DNA from: an uncultured Pelagibacteraceae bacterium
Lineage (GTDB): Bacteria; Pseudomonadota; Alphaproteobacteria; Pelagibacterales; Pelagibacteraceae
Assembly: GCA_902540235.1 (NCBI GenBank)
Contig: CACBLI010000002.1
Location: 62,001 to 126,000 of the forward strand
Reading direction: 5' to 3'
DNA length: 64,000 nucleotides
Shown: positions 42,167 to 52,169 of the stretch, one piece after another
Position numbering within the stretch: position 1 is the stretch's first letter
How the letters are laid out: every line of letters begins with the position of its first letter
Notes under the pieces: model-generated
What the model saw: only the letters and a program-made list of their open reading frames with translations
The model's database searches: none
What the model was told of the DNA's origin: nothing
Translations under genes and position numbers: made by a program

Positions 42167-43195
42167 ATGAATAAAAAAAATCTAACCTATAAAAAAAGTG
42201 GAGTAAACATTACTGCTGCTGATAATTTTGTGAAATTCATATCTTCATTAAGTACAAAAGATAAAGGCAAAAAAAAGTTCTCAAATATTGGAGGATTTGG
42301 ATCAGTCACAAATATACCTAAAAATTTCAAAAAACCAAAAATAGTAGCTTGCACAGATGGTGTCGGAACCAAATTAGAAATAGCTAATTTACTCAACAAA
42401 TTTGATACCATTGGTATAGACTTAGTTGCAATGAGTGTGAATGACCTCATAGTTCAAGGGGCTAAACCTTTAATATTTTTAGACTATATATCTATCAACA
42501 AAATCAAGGCTTCAAAATTAAAATCGATTATTAAAGGTATTTATGAAGGTTGTAAAATTTCTGATTGTGAGCTGGTTGGAGGTGAAACTGCTGAAATGCC
42601 AGATACATTCGAAAAAAATAAATTTGATATCGCTGGTTTTGCAGTTGGATTAGTTGAAGAAAGCAAAATTTTAAAAAATAATAGAGTTAAAAAAAATGAC
42701 CTTGTTTTAGCTGTGCCCTCCAGTGGACTTCATTCAAATGGCTACTCTCTTGTGAGGTATATATTAAAAAAAAACAAAATTAATTTAAAAAAAAATAATA
42801 AATTAAAAAAATTTTTATTGGAGCCAACTAAAATTTATGTTGAAGAGGTTTTAAAACTTAATAATAAGGGATTGATTAATGGATGCGCAAATATAACTGG
42901 GGGTGGAATTGTAGATAATATTAAAAGAATTATTCCGAGTAATTTAAATGTTGAAATTGATTTGAATAAGATAAAAATCTCTGAAGTTTTTAAATGGCTA
43001 AAAAAAAATAATATATCAAATAGAGAGATGCTTAAAACATTCAATTGTGGGGTTGGATTTTGTTTAATAATTAATCCAAAAAATTTAAATAAAGTCAAAA
43101 AATTTTTTACAAAAGAATATATGCCATATATTATTGGGCAAATATCTAGTGGAAATAAGAAGGTGATATTAAATGGCACCATTAATTGGAAATAA
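42167..43195 (+). CDS. purM: Phosphoribosylformylglycinamidine cyclo-ligase (AIR synthetase)
   Basis: A 342-residue PurM-fold enzyme. It has YKKSGVNITAADNFV at the N-terminus, CTDGVGTKLEIA near residues 61-72, the VGGETAEMPDTF motif near 137-148 and PSSGLHSNGYSLVR near 184-197. It closes the imidazole ring of purines using ATP. The gene overlaps purN by 23 bases, so the two purine enzymes should be translated together. The promoter must lie inside or across the DUF2066 gene start. Confidence 0.96.
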   Translation: MNKKNLTYKKSGVNITAADNFVKFISSLSTKDKGKKKFSNIGGFGSVTNIPKNFKKPKIVACTDGVGTKLEIANLLNKFDTIGIDLVAMSVNDLIVQGAKPLIFLDYISINKIKASKLKSIIKGIYEGCKISDCELVGGETAEMPDTFEKNKFDIAGFAVGLVEESKILKNNRVKKNDLVLAVPSSGLHSNGYSLVRYILKKNKINLKKNNKLKKFLLEPTKIYVEEVLKLNNKGLINGCANITGGGIVDNIKRIIPSNLNVEIDLNKIKISEVFKWLKKNNISNREMLKTFNCGVGFCLIINPKNLNKVKKFFTKEYMPYIIGQISSGNKKVILNGTINWK

Positions 43196-43754
43196 AAAAA
43201 TTAAAACCGCAGTTTTTATTTCTGGGACTGGTAGCAATCTAAAGAACCTTGTTCTATTCTCAAAAAAAAAATTATCCCCAATTTCAATTGATCTAATCGT
43301 TTCAAATAATCCTAAATCCAAAGGGCTTGTTTATGCAAAAAAATTCAAAATAGAAAAAAAAGTTTTTAATTTTAAAAAGAGGGTTTTTGATGAAAAAAGA
43401 TTGCTAAAAACATTAAAAGATAGAAAAATAAACGTTATTTGTCTAGCTGGGTATATGAGAATTTTATCCAAAAATTTTATTAAAATTTTTAAGGGTAAAA
43501 TATTAAATATTCATCCCTCTCTTCTACCTAAATATAAAGGTCTTAACACACATAAAAGAGTTTTAGAGAATAAAGAAAAATATACTGGATGCACAGTTCA
43601 TTTCGTCTCTTCCAAGTTAGACTCTGGAAAAATAATAATTCAAAAAAGGATTAAGATCAAAAAAAAAGACACTCCAAAAAGAATTGCAAAAAGAGTTTTG
43701 ATGGAGGAGCATAAACTTTACCCAAAAGCTATATTAAAAATCTTCAATCTTTAA
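43173..43754 (+). CDS. purN: Phosphoribosylglycinamide formyltransferase
   Basis: A 193-residue GAR transformylase. It has FISGTGSNLKNLVLF near residues 15-29, the SNNPKSKGLVYAKKF loop, LAGYMRILSKNFI, the catalytic NIHPSLLPKYKGLNTHKRVL motif with its His, and VSSKLDSGKIIIQ with the conserved Asp. It transfers a formyl group from 10-formyl-tetrahydrofolate to GAR in purine synthesis. It starts 23 bases inside purM. The 3' end overlaps the convergent ndk gene by 11 bases. Confidence 0.94.
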   Translation: MAPLIGNKKIKTAVFISGTGSNLKNLVLFSKKKLSPISIDLIVSNNPKSKGLVYAKKFKIEKKVFNFKKRVFDEKRLLKTLKDRKINVICLAGYMRILSKNFIKIFKGKILNIHPSLLPKYKGLNTHKRVLENKEKYTGCTVHFVSSKLDSGKIIIQKRIKIKKKDTPKRIAKRVLMEEHKLYPKAILKIFNL

Positions 43755-44154
43755 AAAAAAAATTTATTTCAACTTTCGCATTTTCAACACTATCAGAGCC
43801 ATGAACAGAATTTTTATCAATTGAAATCCCATATTTCTCTCTAATTGTGCCCTCTTTAGCATCTTTAGGATTAGTTGCACCCATTAATTTTCTATTTTCT
43901 AAAACTGCATTTTCTTTCTCAAGAACCATTGCAACTATTGGACCAGAGGAAAGATAATTACATAAATCATTATAAAATGGCTTAGTTTCATGAACTTTAT
44001 AAAATTTTTCTGCCTCAGTCTTTTCTATTTGAATTTTTTTTGCCTTTTTAATCACAAAGCCTTTTTTTTTGAAAATTTCTTTAATTTCATTATCCAAGTT
44101 TCTTTCTACAGCATCTGGTTTTATAATTGATAATGTTTGCTCTAACTTATTCAT
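43744..44154 (-). CDS. ndk: Nucleoside diphosphate kinase
   Basis: A 136-residue NDK. It begins EQTLSIIKPDAVERN, has the nucleotide-binding region and SSGPIVAMVLEKENAV, LMGATNPKDAKEGTIREKYG and the active-site NSVHGSDSVENAKVEI with the phosphorylated His near residue 118. It equilibrates nucleoside di- and triphosphates. It overlaps the pepA stop by 8 bases and is convergent with purN. Confidence 0.97.
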   Translation of the reverse strand: MNKLEQTLSIIKPDAVERNLDNEIKEIFKKKGFVIKKAKKIQIEKTEAEKFYKVHETKPFYNDLCNYLSSGPIVAMVLEKENAVLENRKLMGATNPKDAKEGTIREKYGISIDKNSVHGSDSVENAKVEINFFFKD

Positions 44155-45604
44155 AATAATCCTCGATTAATTTATTTAGCAACCTTACCCCGTAGCCAGT
44201 TGCACCTCCTGAATTTAATGCACCCCCATATTTAGAAAATGCCATGCCTGCGATATCAAGATGGGCCCATGGTGTTTTGTTTAAAATAAATCTTTGTAAA
44301 AACTGAGCAGCTGTTGTAGATCCAGCTCCTCCAACATAATTTATATTTTGCATGTCTGCATTTTTAGAATTAATTAATTTATCAAAGTTCTTATTTAGGG
44401 GCATTCTCCATAATTTCTCTTGAACTTTATTACCAGCATTAATTAATTCTTTTGATAGTTTATCATTATTAGAAAAAAGTCCTGCATATTCTGAACCTAA
44501 AGAAACTATAATGGCTCCTGTTAGAGTTGCTAAATCAATCATAAATTTTGGCTTAAATTTTTTTTCAGTAAAAGTAATAGCATCTGCTAAAACCAATCTT
44601 CCCTCAGCATCTGTATTAAGTATCTCTATAGTTTTACCACTAAAAGATTTCACAATATCTCCTGGTCTCTGTGCGTTTCCACTTACCATATTCTCTACGA
44701 GCCCAACAACACCTACTGCATTAATTTTTGCTTTCCTTAAAGCTAAGCTTTTCATTAAACCTACGACTGCAGCTGAACCTGCCATGTCATAAGTCATATC
44801 CTCCATAAATTTTGCAGGTTTCAAAGAATAACCACCTGTATCAAAACATACTCCTTTACCAATAAAAGCTAAAGGTTTAGAATTATTTTTTAAACCTTTC
44901 CACTCAATAGTCACTAGATATGACCCTCTAACACTTCCTTGCCCTACGCCAAGTAATGCGTTCATACCTAATTTTTTTAGTTTTTTTTCATCATATACAT
45001 TTACTCTTAAACCATTCTTTTTCAGTGACCTTAATCTTTTTGCATATTCATCTGGATGTAATATATTTCCAGGTTCAGAAACTAAATCCCTAGCAAAAAA
45101 AGTTCCATCCTCTAACGCTTTAAATTTTAAATTTTGTTTATCCAACAATTTATTTTTATTTCCGATTATATTAATTGTTATAAGCCTTATTTCCTTTTTA
45201 GATTTGTATTTATTAAATTCGTATGATTTTAATTTTAATCCATGAAGAAAGTGGCCTATAAAATCTTTATGTTTACCAAAAAAACTATCAATATTTATAA
45301 AATACTCACAATTTTTTCCGTAATTTATTCTCCCATAAAGTTCAGCTCCTAAATTTTCTACGTTTGAAGAGGAGATGTTTTTTTTTAATGAAACTAAAAC
45401 AATCTTTTTTTTTGAACTTAATTCAAAAATAAATAAATTCTTTTCTAAGTCACTTGTTTTTAATAAATCATTGACATAAGAAAATTCAAAACTAGAAATA
45501 TATTTTCTTAGAGGACTTAAGCTAAATTTTTCATCTGTAAACAAAACAAGATTATTTGAGGATCTTTTGAAACTATTGTTTTTATAATTAATTTTTATAG
45601 GCAT
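44147..45604 (-). CDS. pepA: Leucyl aminopeptidase (M17)
   Basis: A 485-residue M17 zinc aminopeptidase. A divergent N-terminal domain precedes the catalytic core, with LAFIGKGVCFDTGGYSLKP, KFMEDMTYDMAGSAAVVG, the signature NTDAEGRLVLADAI and PKFMIDLATLTGA. It removes N-terminal residues from peptides in the cytoplasm, and in some bacteria also binds DNA. It is divergent from lptF, with about 110 bases between starts, and its last 8 bases overlap the following ndk gene. Confidence 0.95.
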   Translation of the reverse strand: MPIKINYKNNSFKRSSNNLVLFTDEKFSLSPLRKYISSFEFSYVNDLLKTSDLEKNLFIFELSSKKKIVLVSLKKNISSSNVENLGAELYGRINYGKNCEYFINIDSFFGKHKDFIGHFLHGLKLKSYEFNKYKSKKEIRLITINIIGNKNKLLDKQNLKFKALEDGTFFARDLVSEPGNILHPDEYAKRLRSLKKNGLRVNVYDEKKLKKLGMNALLGVGQGSVRGSYLVTIEWKGLKNNSKPLAFIGKGVCFDTGGYSLKPAKFMEDMTYDMAGSAAVVGLMKSLALRKAKINAVGVVGLVENMVSGNAQRPGDIVKSFSGKTIEILNTDAEGRLVLADAITFTEKKFKPKFMIDLATLTGAIIVSLGSEYAGLFSNNDKLSKELINAGNKVQEKLWRMPLNKNFDKLINSKNADMQNINYVGGAGSTTAAQFLQRFILNKTPWAHLDIAGMAFSKYGGALNSGGATGYGVRLLNKLIEDYYE

Positions 45605-45717
45605 TGCTTAATTTTTTAAAGATTTCTCTTTATTTCACATAGAAAGATACATTATCTAAATTTTTTATACAATCTATGCGTGATAATGTTATATAAGTGT
45701 TAATAGTTTTAAATTCA

Positions 45718-46839
45718 ATGAAAAAAACAATATTTAACAATCTCTTTAGTGAAGTTACTATCTTTTTTTTGGTGTGCTCTTTCACGCTCACATTGATAGT
45801 ATGGATTATCCAAGCAGTAAATTTTATTGATATAGTCTCAGAAGATGGACATAGCATATCTACATATTTCTCATATGCTATTTTAAATTTACCAAAAATT
45901 TACAGCAAACTTTTGTTATTATCTTTTTTTTTATCAATTTATTATATTTTAGGTCTTTATGAGGATAAAAATCAATTGATCATTTTTTGGGTGAATGGAA
46001 TAACCAAAAAAGAATTTCTCAACAAGTTGATTTATCTATCATTTTTTTTTGCAATATTTTCATTAATATTATCTTATTTTATTGTTCCTTTTACCCAAGA
46101 CAAGGCCAGGTCATTTATAAGGGATTCAAATCTCGATTTCTTTCCGTCATTAATCAAACCAAAAAAATTTATCGATACTGTTGAAAATTTAACGATTTTT
46201 TTAGATGAAAAAAATAATGACTCGATGAAAAATATATTGATTAAAGACTCAAGTATAGTTGGAGGTTCTCAGTTGATAATTTCAAAGTCTGGAAATATTA
46301 TTGGAAATAATCAAGCGAAATATCTAAGTCTGAACGATGGGATTATAATAAACTATGGAAAAGGTAAAAAATTAACATCATTTAATTTTGAACAATCTAA
46401 TTTCAATTTAAATAAATATAAAACAAAAACTACGGTCACTCCTAAAATCCAAGAAACAGGTAGTGAAGTTATAATAAAATGTTTAAAAAATCTTGGATCA
46501 AATATTAACGATAAAATTTTAATTGAAAAATTAAATTGTGAAAAATCGTTTTTAAAAAATTTAGTTCAGGAAATTTATAAGAGAACTATATTACCATTCT
46601 ATATTCCAGTAATATGTATAATTGCATCTCTGGTTGTCCTTAAATCAAGTAATAATGATAAGTTTAAAAATTTCAAAGTAAAAGTATTTTTAAGTGGTAT
46701 AATTATTATTATTTTTTCTCAAATTTCTATTAACACAGTAAGTATTAATATTCAGGCTGGCATAATTACTTTATGTATACCATTTATATTATTGTTAACT
46801 ACATATTTATTTTTTTTAAATGAAAACAAAAAATTTTAA
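45718..46839 (+). CDS. lptF: LptF, LPS export permease subunit
   Basis: A 373-residue YjgP/YjgQ permease. Three N-terminal helices (about residues 10-120) and three C-terminal helices (about 285-370) flank a periplasmic beta-jellyroll, the LptF/LptG architecture. The ATG at 45718 is chosen over 45697 because it begins at the family's KKTIFNNLFSE-type basic helix. With LptG and LptB it extracts lipopolysaccharide from the inner membrane. It is followed after 5 bases by lptG. Confidence 0.88.
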   Translation: MKKTIFNNLFSEVTIFFLVCSFTLTLIVWIIQAVNFIDIVSEDGHSISTYFSYAILNLPKIYSKLLLLSFFLSIYYILGLYEDKNQLIIFWVNGITKKEFLNKLIYLSFFFAIFSLILSYFIVPFTQDKARSFIRDSNLDFFPSLIKPKKFIDTVENLTIFLDEKNNDSMKNILIKDSSIVGGSQLIISKSGNIIGNNQAKYLSLNDGIIINYGKGKKLTSFNFEQSNFNLNKYKTKTTVTPKIQETGSEVIIKCLKNLGSNINDKILIEKLNCEKSFLKNLVQEIYKRTILPFYIPVICIIASLVVLKSSNNDKFKNFKVKVFLSGIIIIIFSQISINTVSINIQAGIITLCIPFILLLTTYLFFLNENKKF

Positions 46840-46844
46840 TTAAG

Positions 46845-47927
46845 ATGGTTCTAAAAATTTACCAAAAATATCTTATCAAAGAATTTACACTTATAATTTC
46901 TAAAATTACTTTCATTTTTTTAATATTGGGTTTGATAATGGGGTTACTTGAAGAAATTAATTTTTTTTCAGATTTTGATGTAGAATATTTCTATCCAATT
47001 TATCTAGTATTTTTAAACGTACCTTCATTAATTTATGAGATTTTTCCTTTTATTTTTTTACTCTCTTCCCAATTTTTATTTTTAAAATTAATTGATAGTG
47101 GTGAATTGAATACTTTTAAAAATAGCGGACTAAACAATTTAAAAATTTTAAAGTTAGTAACATCTCTCTCATTAATAATTGGGCTTTTTATTGTTATCGT
47201 ATTTTATAATCTATCTGCAATTATGAAATTTGAGTATTTGGATATTAAAAAAAATTTTACTAAAGATAATAAATATTTGGCAACTATCACTGAGAATGGA
47301 CTGTGGATAAAGGATGAAATTAATGATCAAATTAATTTTATAAACGCTAAAAAATTTACTGTTAATACTTTAAATGATGTTGATATTATTCAACTCAACA
47401 AAAACTTTGAATTTCAAAATAATATCAAAGCTGACAGTGTAAATATTCAAGAAAATGACTGGGGTCTTTATAACGTCAAAATTATTGATAAAAATAATAA
47501 TATTGAGACAATAAATACGATGAATTTTTTTTCAAATTTTAACTATGAGGAGATAAATAACCTTTTTTCAAACCTTGCGTCACTCACTATTTGGAATTTA
47601 TTTGAATTAAAAAAAAATTATACATCAGTTAATTACTCAACTACTGAAATAGATTATCACTTACAAAGAATTATAGCTTATCCTTTTCTAATTACAATTA
47701 TAACAGCTTTATCTGCAATTTTGATGTTAAATTTAAACGTTCAAAAACCTAAAATTTTTTTTATCGTAATAGGCATACTGTTATCAGTAATTATATATTA
47801 TATAAATTTCTTTTTTGGAACTATGGGTAAAAATGAAAAAATACCTTTATTAGTCTCAATATGGACACCAATTATAACTTTAAGTATAATTACCTTGATT
47901 GGAATAATTAGGATTGATGAAAAATAA
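46845..47927 (+). CDS. lptG: LptG, LPS export permease subunit
   Basis: A 360-residue YjgP/YjgQ family permease with the same six-helix plan as LptF. The N-terminus IYQKYLIKEFTLIISKITFIF carries the coupling helix, and a periplasmic domain spans about residues 130-265. It is the LptB2FG partner of LptF. The start is 5 bases after the lptF stop, and its last 14 bases overlap lptD. LptF-LptG-LptD-SurA adjacency shows an outer-membrane assembly block. Confidence 0.88.
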   Translation: MVLKIYQKYLIKEFTLIISKITFIFLILGLIMGLLEEINFFSDFDVEYFYPIYLVFLNVPSLIYEIFPFIFLLSSQFLFLKLIDSGELNTFKNSGLNNLKILKLVTSLSLIIGLFIVIVFYNLSAIMKFEYLDIKKNFTKDNKYLATITENGLWIKDEINDQINFINAKKFTVNTLNDVDIIQLNKNFEFQNNIKADSVNIQENDWGLYNVKIIDKNNNIETINTMNFFSNFNYEEINNLFSNLASLTIWNLFELKKNYTSVNYSTTEIDYHLQRIIAYPFLITIITALSAILMLNLNVQKPKIFFIVIGILLSVIIYYINFFFGTMGKNEKIPLLVSIWTPIITLSIITLIGIIRIDEK

Positions 47928-50292
47928 ATTTAAATTTTATATAACAGTTTTTTTTTTATGGATTTCATTAACTAATACTTTTGCGGTTGAAGATTTTATT
48001 TTTAAAAGTAAGTCAATCGAAATAGAGAATAACATAAAAATAATTGCTAAAGATGGGGTGAAAGCTACAACTTCAGATGGGTTAGAAATATCTGCTGATA
48101 AGTCTGAGTATAATAAAAATACAAAAATTTTAAATTTAAAAAACAATGTCAAAATCTTAGATCAAATACAAAATTTTGAAATTACTAGTAACAATATCAT
48201 TTATGATAAAAATCTAGAAAAAATTATAACAAAAGATAACTCAAAAATAAAATTGGACGACTCACATATAATTTCTGGTGAAAATTTTACTTTCTTCAGA
48301 ACAAAATCAATCATAAAGTCTGATAAACTTACGACTCTAAAAGATAAGTTTGGCAATGTGCTTAAGCTCTATGGTTTTAATTATACAATTAAGACTAAAA
48401 TGCTTAAAACAACTCGAATGGAATTTATAGATAGAGATCAGAACATTTATAAAACTACTAATTCGATTATAGACTTAGGAAATGAAAGATTAGCTGCAAA
48501 AGATATTCAAGTTTATTTTGCTGAAGGTGAATTGGGAAAAAACGCTAGACTAAAAGGAAGTTCTTTAATATCAGAAAAAAATATTTCTATTATTAAGAAT
48601 GGAATTTTTACCGCTTGTAAAATAAGAGATAGTTGCCCTCCTTGGAGTTTAAAATCGAAGGAAATAAAACATGATAAAAATAAAAAAAATATCAGCTATA
48701 GGGATTCATGGTTGCAATTATATGACGTTCCAATATTTTACTTTCCAAAATTTTTTCATCCAGACCCAACAATAAAAAGACAATCAGGTTTTTTAATCCC
48801 AACTTTATCAACTTCATCTACAACTGGAGGGTCAGTTAATATACCATATTATAAAGTAATTTCAGAAAATAAAGATACTACCTTTACTCCAAGAATTTAC
48901 TTAAATGGTGACTTTTTGCTTCAAAACGAATACAGGCAGGTTGAAAAAAATACTAACCATATATCTGACTTTAGTTTAAAAAAATTAGATAAATCTACTA
49001 AATCACATTTTTTTTCTAACACAAAACATATTTTAGAAAATAATTTTGATTTTTCAGAAATTGAATTAAATTTAGAAAAAACTTCCAGTGATACTTATCT
49101 GAAAGGGGATAATATAGTTAGTGACACAAGAAAATCTAATAATCAAAGCTTATTAAATTCCTACGTTAAATTTGATGCAAGTAGTGAAGATTTGGATGTA
49201 TTTGCCGAATTATCAGCTTATGAGGATTTAACAAAGGAAAAGGACTCGGATAAATTCCAGTATATATTTCCAAATTTTACTATATCTAAATTATTAAATA
49301 ATGATCCTGATATTAAAGGAAATTTAAATTATAAAATTTCTGGATCAAGTCAAAAAAAAAATACTAATGTTACTGAGACCTTGCTTGTAAATGACTTGAT
49401 TTATAAATCTAATTCTTTTTTTTCAAAGTACGGTACAATTTCTAGTTACGAATTAGATTTTAAAAATTCATTAAAAAAAGGAAATAATTCAAGTAAGTAT
49501 AAAGATAATACTCAATCTGAAAATTTTTCAGCTTTCATTTTAAATTCTTCAATACCTTTAAGAAAAAGTTATAAAAATTATATAAGTAATTTAAGTCCAA
49601 AAATTAGCGCTAGGTATAGTCCTAACAAATCTGAAAATCTGTCTGATTTAGATAGAAAAATCAATATTACAAATGTTTTTTCAAAAAACAGACTAGGAAT
49701 AAAAGATTCGATTGAGGGTGGTCAATCAGTAACTATTGGCTTTGACTATAATTTAAAAACATTGGAAAATGATGATTTTTTAGGATTTAGTCTGGGGCAA
49801 ATATTTAGGGATACAAAAGATACAAGACTCCCTGTAAAATCTAAAATGCAGAATAAGTCTTCAGATATAGTTGGAAATTTTAATTTAAAAACTGATGATA
49901 ATTTTAAAATTAATTATGATTTTTCATTTGATAACAACTTGGAAACTGTAAATTATACGAAGATTGAAACGCAATTAAAAATTAATAATTTTTTAACCTC
50001 ATTTGACTTTCTTGAAGAGAATGACGATATAGGTTCAGACAGTTATTTACTAAGCGATGTAAGTTACAACTTTAATAAAAATAATTCTATTTCTTACAAT
50101 ACAAGAAGAAATCGAAAAACCGATTTAACAGAATATTATAACCTAATATATGAATACAAAAATGATTGTTTGATTGCAGCAGTCAAATATAATAAAGAAT
50201 ATTATCAGGATAGAGATTTGAGACCTGCTGAGCAAATCTTTTTTTCTTTAACATTTACTCCTTTTACATCTATTTCTACTCCAAGCTTTTAA
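47914..50292 (+). CDS. lptD: LptD, LPS-assembly outer membrane protein
   Basis: A 792-residue protein with a signal peptide (about residues 1-24), then an OstA/LptA-like beta-jellyroll (about 25-165) with repeating KDGVKATTSDGLEISADKSEYN strands. The LptD barrel follows from about 250, recognised by SYRDSWLQLYDVPIFYFPKFFHPDPTIKRQSGFL. Cysteines occur near residues 232 and 239 and at about 753, possible disulfide partners. It inserts LPS into the outer leaflet. Two ATGs in tandem (47914, 47917) may both serve as starts. Confidence 0.93.
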   Translation: MMKNKFKFYITVFFLWISLTNTFAVEDFIFKSKSIEIENNIKIIAKDGVKATTSDGLEISADKSEYNKNTKILNLKNNVKILDQIQNFEITSNNIIYDKNLEKIITKDNSKIKLDDSHIISGENFTFFRTKSIIKSDKLTTLKDKFGNVLKLYGFNYTIKTKMLKTTRMEFIDRDQNIYKTTNSIIDLGNERLAAKDIQVYFAEGELGKNARLKGSSLISEKNISIIKNGIFTACKIRDSCPPWSLKSKEIKHDKNKKNISYRDSWLQLYDVPIFYFPKFFHPDPTIKRQSGFLIPTLSTSSTTGGSVNIPYYKVISENKDTTFTPRIYLNGDFLLQNEYRQVEKNTNHISDFSLKKLDKSTKSHFFSNTKHILENNFDFSEIELNLEKTSSDTYLKGDNIVSDTRKSNNQSLLNSYVKFDASSEDLDVFAELSAYEDLTKEKDSDKFQYIFPNFTISKLLNNDPDIKGNLNYKISGSSQKKNTNVTETLLVNDLIYKSNSFFSKYGTISSYELDFKNSLKKGNNSSKYKDNTQSENFSAFILNSSIPLRKSYKNYISNLSPKISARYSPNKSENLSDLDRKINITNVFSKNRLGIKDSIEGGQSVTIGFDYNLKTLENDDFLGFSLGQIFRDTKDTRLPVKSKMQNKSSDIVGNFNLKTDDNFKINYDFSFDNNLETVNYTKIETQLKINNFLTSFDFLEENDDIGSDSYLLSDVSYNFNKNNSISYNTRRNRKTDLTEYYNLIYEYKNDCLIAAVKYNKEYYQDRDLRPAEQIFFSLTFTPFTSISTPSF

Positions 50293-50296
50293 TTAA

Positions 50297-51238
50297 ATGA
50301 AAAAAATTTTTATATGCACATTTATAATTTATTTTCAAATATTATTAAATAGTGTTTCTAACGAAATAAAAATATTGTACAAAATTAATGATAGTATAAT
50401 TACTAATCAAGACGTTCTGGAAGAAATAAATTACTTAGTTGCACTAAATAAAAATTTATCACAATTAAATAATGAGCAACTCTCATCAAATGCACAAAAA
50501 TCTTTAATTAGAGAAATAATAAAAAAAGATGAAATAAAAAAATTTTATGAAATTAATTATAATGAAGCAATTAAATCAGAAGAAATAATAGAAATTATAA
50601 AAAAATTTCGGGAAAATATAGGTTTTAACTCAAAACAAGAATTTGAAGATTATTTAAAAGTAAAAAATATTAACTTGGATGAATTAAAAAAAAAATTTAT
50701 TATAGAAAAACTTTGGAATCAACTTGTTTTTGAAAAATATAAAAATTTTGTAAAAATAGACTCAAATAAAATTGATATTGAGTTAGAAGAATTAATAAAA
50801 AATAATCCAGAAATATTAACTTTTAATTTGTCAGAAATAATTTTTTTAGAAAAAAATAAGGATAAAATAGAAAAAAAAACTCAAGAAATCATTAACTCGA
50901 TTCAAACTATTGGTTTTAAAGATTCTGCTGTGATCCATAGTATATCTGAAAGTGCAAAATTGGGTGGGGAAATAGGCTGGATAAATCAGAACCAAATGCC
51001 AAAAAAAATTTTTTCTATCATTAAAAATTTAGAGATTGGAGAGTTTTCAAAACCAATAATCACTGCAGGTGGAATAATTATACTTAAAATAAATGACAAA
51101 AAAAAAGTAAGTTCAAAAATTGATAAAAAAAATGAAATGAAAAGATTGATTTCGTTTGAGAGAGATAGGATACTCAATGAATATTCAATGATTTATTATA
51201 AAGAAATAGAAAATAAGGCATATATTGAGAAATTTTAA
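50297..51238 (+). CDS. surA: SurA-like periplasmic peptidyl-prolyl isomerase
   Basis: A 313-residue protein with a signal peptide (about residues 1-20), a SurA N-terminal helical chaperone region (LYKINDSIITNQDVLEEINYL) and one PPIC-type parvulin domain near residues 175-270, marked by LGGEIGWINQNQMPKKIF and FSKPIITAGGIIILKI. SurA escorts outer-membrane proteins through the periplasm. Its position after lptD is the classical imp-surA-pdxA-ksgA order. Its last 14 bases overlap pdxA. Confidence 0.88.
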   Translation: MKKIFICTFIIYFQILLNSVSNEIKILYKINDSIITNQDVLEEINYLVALNKNLSQLNNEQLSSNAQKSLIREIIKKDEIKKFYEINYNEAIKSEEIIEIIKKFRENIGFNSKQEFEDYLKVKNINLDELKKKFIIEKLWNQLVFEKYKNFVKIDSNKIDIELEELIKNNPEILTFNLSEIIFLEKNKDKIEKKTQEIINSIQTIGFKDSAVIHSISESAKLGGEIGWINQNQMPKKIFSIIKNLEIGEFSKPIITAGGIIILKINDKKKVSSKIDKKNEMKRLISFERDRILNEYSMIYYKEIENKAYIEKF

Positions 51239-52169
51239 ACCAATTTTGATAATAGCAGGAGATCCAAAAAGTATTTTTTTAGAAATTTACTTTAAATCTT
51301 TAAAAAATAATAGATTTAAAAGTCCACTTATTTTGATTGTTAACGAAGATATATTATTAAAACAGATGAAAGCTCTTAAATATAATTTTAAAATAAATAA
51401 ATTAAGCTTCAAAAATTTAAATTATAAAAAATTGACTAATAAAAAAATTAATATTTTAAACGTTCCTTTTGATAGAAAGTTTTTATCTAAATACATTTAT
51501 CGGTCATTTGAAAAGGCATTGTTGCTTATAAATAAAGATAAAAATATTAATCTAATTAACGGACCCATCAACAAGAAAAAAATTTTAAAAAAAAATTTTT
51601 TAGGTGTTACTGAGTACCTAGATTTTAAAACAAAAAGTAAAAATAAAGCAGTTATGCTTATTTACAATAAAAATTTGTCTGTCAGCCCACTAACAACTCA
51701 TATACCCTTGAAAGATGTCCACAACTATATAAATAAAAAAAAAATAATTAACCATGTTGAACTAATTACTAAATTTTATAAAAAAAAATTCGGTTTAAAA
51801 CCTAAAATTGGTATTACTGGTCTAAATCCCCACTGTGAGAGCAATTTTCAAAATAGTGAGGAGGACAAAATTATAGTACCAGCAGTAAAATATTTATCAA
51901 AAAAAAAATTTAAAGTTACAGGACCGTATGCTGCAGATACTATTTTTTTGAAAGACAAGATAAAGAATTTTGATGTTATAATTGGAATGTATCATGATCA
52001 GGTTTTAGCCCCTATCAAATCAATATTTGGTTTTAATGCAATTAACATTACTTTAGGTTTGCCTTTTGTAAGAATATCACCAGATCACGGGCCAAATGTA
52101 GAAATGTTTTTAAAAAACAAGTCTGACCCTAGTAGCTTAGTCAAAGCCATAAAATTTTTAGATAAATAA
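51225..52169 (+). CDS. pdxA: 4-Hydroxythreonine-4-phosphate dehydrogenase (PdxA)
   Basis: A 314-residue PdxA homologue starting at TTG inside surA. The metal ligands are visible: a His in SPLTTHIPLKDVHNYI, the His of GMYHDQVLAPIK and the DHGP region at the end. The N-terminal loop, usually GDPAGIGPE, reads GDPKSIFLE here, a clear divergence. It oxidises 4-phosphohydroxythreonine in vitamin B6 synthesis. It sits one base before rsmA, as in the usual pdxA-ksgA pair. Confidence 0.9.
   Translation: MRNFKPILIIAGDPKSIFLEIYFKSLKNNRFKSPLILIVNEDILLKQMKALKYNFKINKLSFKNLNYKKLTNKKINILNVPFDRKFLSKYIYRSFEKALLLINKDKNINLINGPINKKKILKKNFLGVTEYLDFKTKSKNKAVMLIYNKNLSVSPLTTHIPLKDVHNYINKKKIINHVELITKFYKKKFGLKPKIGITGLNPHCESNFQNSEEDKIIVPAVKYLSKKKFKVTGPYAADTIFLKDKIKNFDVIIGMYHDQVLAPIKSIFGFNAINITLGLPFVRISPDHGPNVEMFLKNKSDPSSLVKAIKFLDK

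Noticed and set aside
42835-43182. 115-codon ORF antisense to purM
   Set aside because: It is a by-product of the purM codon pattern, with Phe/Leu/Ile-rich random composition and no independent support.
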